NCBI GenBank assembly: GCA_013203525.1
Contig: JABMQB010000020.1
Span: forward strand, 1 to 6,285
Source: Mariniphaga sp.
GTDB taxonomy: Bacteria; Bacteroidota; Bacteroidia; Bacteroidales; Prolixibacteraceae
Length of the DNA: 6,285 nt
Direction of reading: 5' to 3'
Part shown: positions 5,817-6,285 of the stretch, one piece after another
Numbering within the stretch: the stretch's first letter is position 1
Layout: each line of letters opens with the position of its first letter
Notes under the pieces: generated by a model
What the model saw: the letters and a program-made list of their open reading frames with translations, nothing else
Told to the model about the DNA's origin: nothing
The model's database searches: none
Position numbers and translations under genes: made by a program

Positions 5817-6023
5817 TTATTTTCTTTTCAGGTTGGTATTTCCTTTTTGAGCTTTGGGCCAGTATGGGCAATGTTTACAACCGTTGGCACAACAATATCC
5901 CCGTCGGGTAAGGTATTCTTCCGTCATAATCCGATAACCATCTTTACTCATATAAAAATCGTGGCCTTCTTTAAGGCCGTCACTAAATTCATTATCGGGA
6001 TATATATCATCAAAAATTCCCAT
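5817..6023 (-). CDS. DUF5522 family protein with conserved cysteine motif
   Basis: The 68-residue product is a small soluble protein with no signal peptide or membrane helix. It has the features I associate with DUF5522: an acidic N-terminus, a DFYMSKDGYRIMTEEYLTRRGYCC segment (22-45), and the core CCANGCKHCPY (44-54) with four cysteines (44, 45, 49, 52) and His51 that could bind a metal or an iron-sulfur cluster. The lysine-rich tail (57-68) is probably disordered. The ATG at 6023 is the only start that fits the family. It lies 34 bp after the ribA stop and 60 bp before fmt, all on the minus strand. The molecular function of the family is unknown to me. Metal binding is inferred only from the cysteine spacing. 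Confidence 0.85.
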   Translation of the reverse strand: MGIFDDIYPDNEFSDGLKEGHDFYMSKDGYRIMTEEYLTRRGYCCANGCKHCPYWPKAQKGNTNLKRK

Positions 6024-6034
6024 TTTGAACTATG

Positions 6035-6062
6035 ATTTTTGATTTAATATTTTTGATTTAAT
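6035..6062 (-). repeat. Exact 14-bp tandem duplication made of 7-bp halves at the ribA stop codon
   Basis: The plus strand holds ATTTTTGATTTAAT twice in direct succession (6035-6048 and 6049-6062) with no mismatch. Read in the gene direction it is ATTAAAT, CAAAAAT, ATTAAAT, CAAAAAT. The ribA stop codon TAA (6060-6058) lies inside the first unit. The array takes up 23 of the 34 bp between ribA and the DUF5522 start. Confidence 0.8.
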
Positions 6063-6285
6063 CGTCGTAACGGAACTTCAGAAGTGTATGCCCCATCCTA
6101 TCTCGTTTTGTTTTCAGGTAACGTTGGTTATGCTCATTAGGTTCAACTTCAAGAGGCATAATTTCCGAAATTTCCAGGCCATATGCTTCAAGTCCTACTC
6201 TTTTTACAGGATTATTTGTCAAAAGCCTCATTTTAGTAATTCCAAGGTTTCGAAGAATCTGCGCTCCCACTCCATAATCCCTTTC
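6058..6285 (-). CDS. ribA: GTP cyclohydrolase II, C-terminal fragment (probably bifunctional RibBA), cut by the window edge
   Basis: GTP cyclohydrolase II opens the imidazole ring of GTP to give 2,5-diamino-6-ribosylamino-4(3H)-pyrimidinone 5'-phosphate, the first step of riboflavin synthesis. Only the last 75 residues are visible; the frame is open to the right edge, reading ERDYGVGAQILRNLG, so the true start lies beyond 6285. The conserved substrate-binding region TKMRLLTNNPVKRVGLEAYGLEI is clear, and the tail PNEHNQRYLKTKRDRMGH is characteristic of RibA and RibBA. In Bacteroidota this domain is usually fused to an N-terminal 3,4-dihydroxy-2-butanone-4-phosphate synthase; that part would be outside the window and cannot be confirmed. 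The zinc-binding cysteines are also outside. The stop codon is within a 14-bp tandem duplication. Confidence 0.93.
   Translation of the reverse strand, partial: ERDYGVGAQILRNLGITKMRLLTNNPVKRVGLEAYGLEISEIMPLEVEPNEHNQRYLKTKRDRMGHTLLKFRYDD

Overview
This 6.3 kb window looks like ordinary chromosomal DNA from a member of the Bacteroidota. It is AT-rich. Start codons mostly lack Shine-Dalgarno sequences, several genes are preceded by a Bacteroidota-type -7 box (TAnnTTTG), and the protein families (two-LysM glucosaminidase, DUF5522, ECF sigma factor with a two-helix membrane partner) are typical of that phylum. Order or genus cannot be fixed from the sequence alone. I see no mobile element, CRISPR array, tRNA, rRNA or defence system.

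Layout, left to right. (1) Positions 155-1707, plus strand: panB (pantothenate/CoA synthesis) followed by an RluA-family RNA pseudouridine synthase. (2) Positions 1729-2208, minus strand: cytidine deaminase (cdd), convergent with the pseudouridine synthase. (3) Positions 2285-3229, plus strand: a secreted peptidoglycan hydrolase with a glucosaminidase domain and two LysM modules, divergent from cdd. (4) Positions 3258-4182, minus strand: an ECF sigma factor whose 3' end overlaps a small two-helix membrane protein that is a candidate anti-sigma factor. A three-helix membrane protein (4325-4690) is transcribed divergently across a structured intergenic region. (5) Positions 4782-6285, minus strand: the 3' end of a GTP cyclohydrolase II gene (ribA or ribBA), a DUF5522 cysteine-motif protein, and fmt (methionyl-tRNA formyltransferase), in one direction and possibly partly co-transcribed.

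Most genes are housekeeping: coenzyme A and riboflavin synthesis, pyrimidine salvage, RNA modification and translation initiation. The regulatory interest is the sigma factor cluster. Its divergent promoter region carries an exact 11-bp inverted repeat whose arms are 52 bp apart centre to centre, extra TGCAA/TTGCA cores, and long A/T tracts. The second unexplained pattern is a set of three short arrays of 7-bp units, unrelated in sequence, each beginning at or across the stop codon of a gene (panB, the three-helix protein, ribA). In one case the array encodes the last residues of the protein. These are leads worth checking; nothing here amounts to a demonstrated new biological system.
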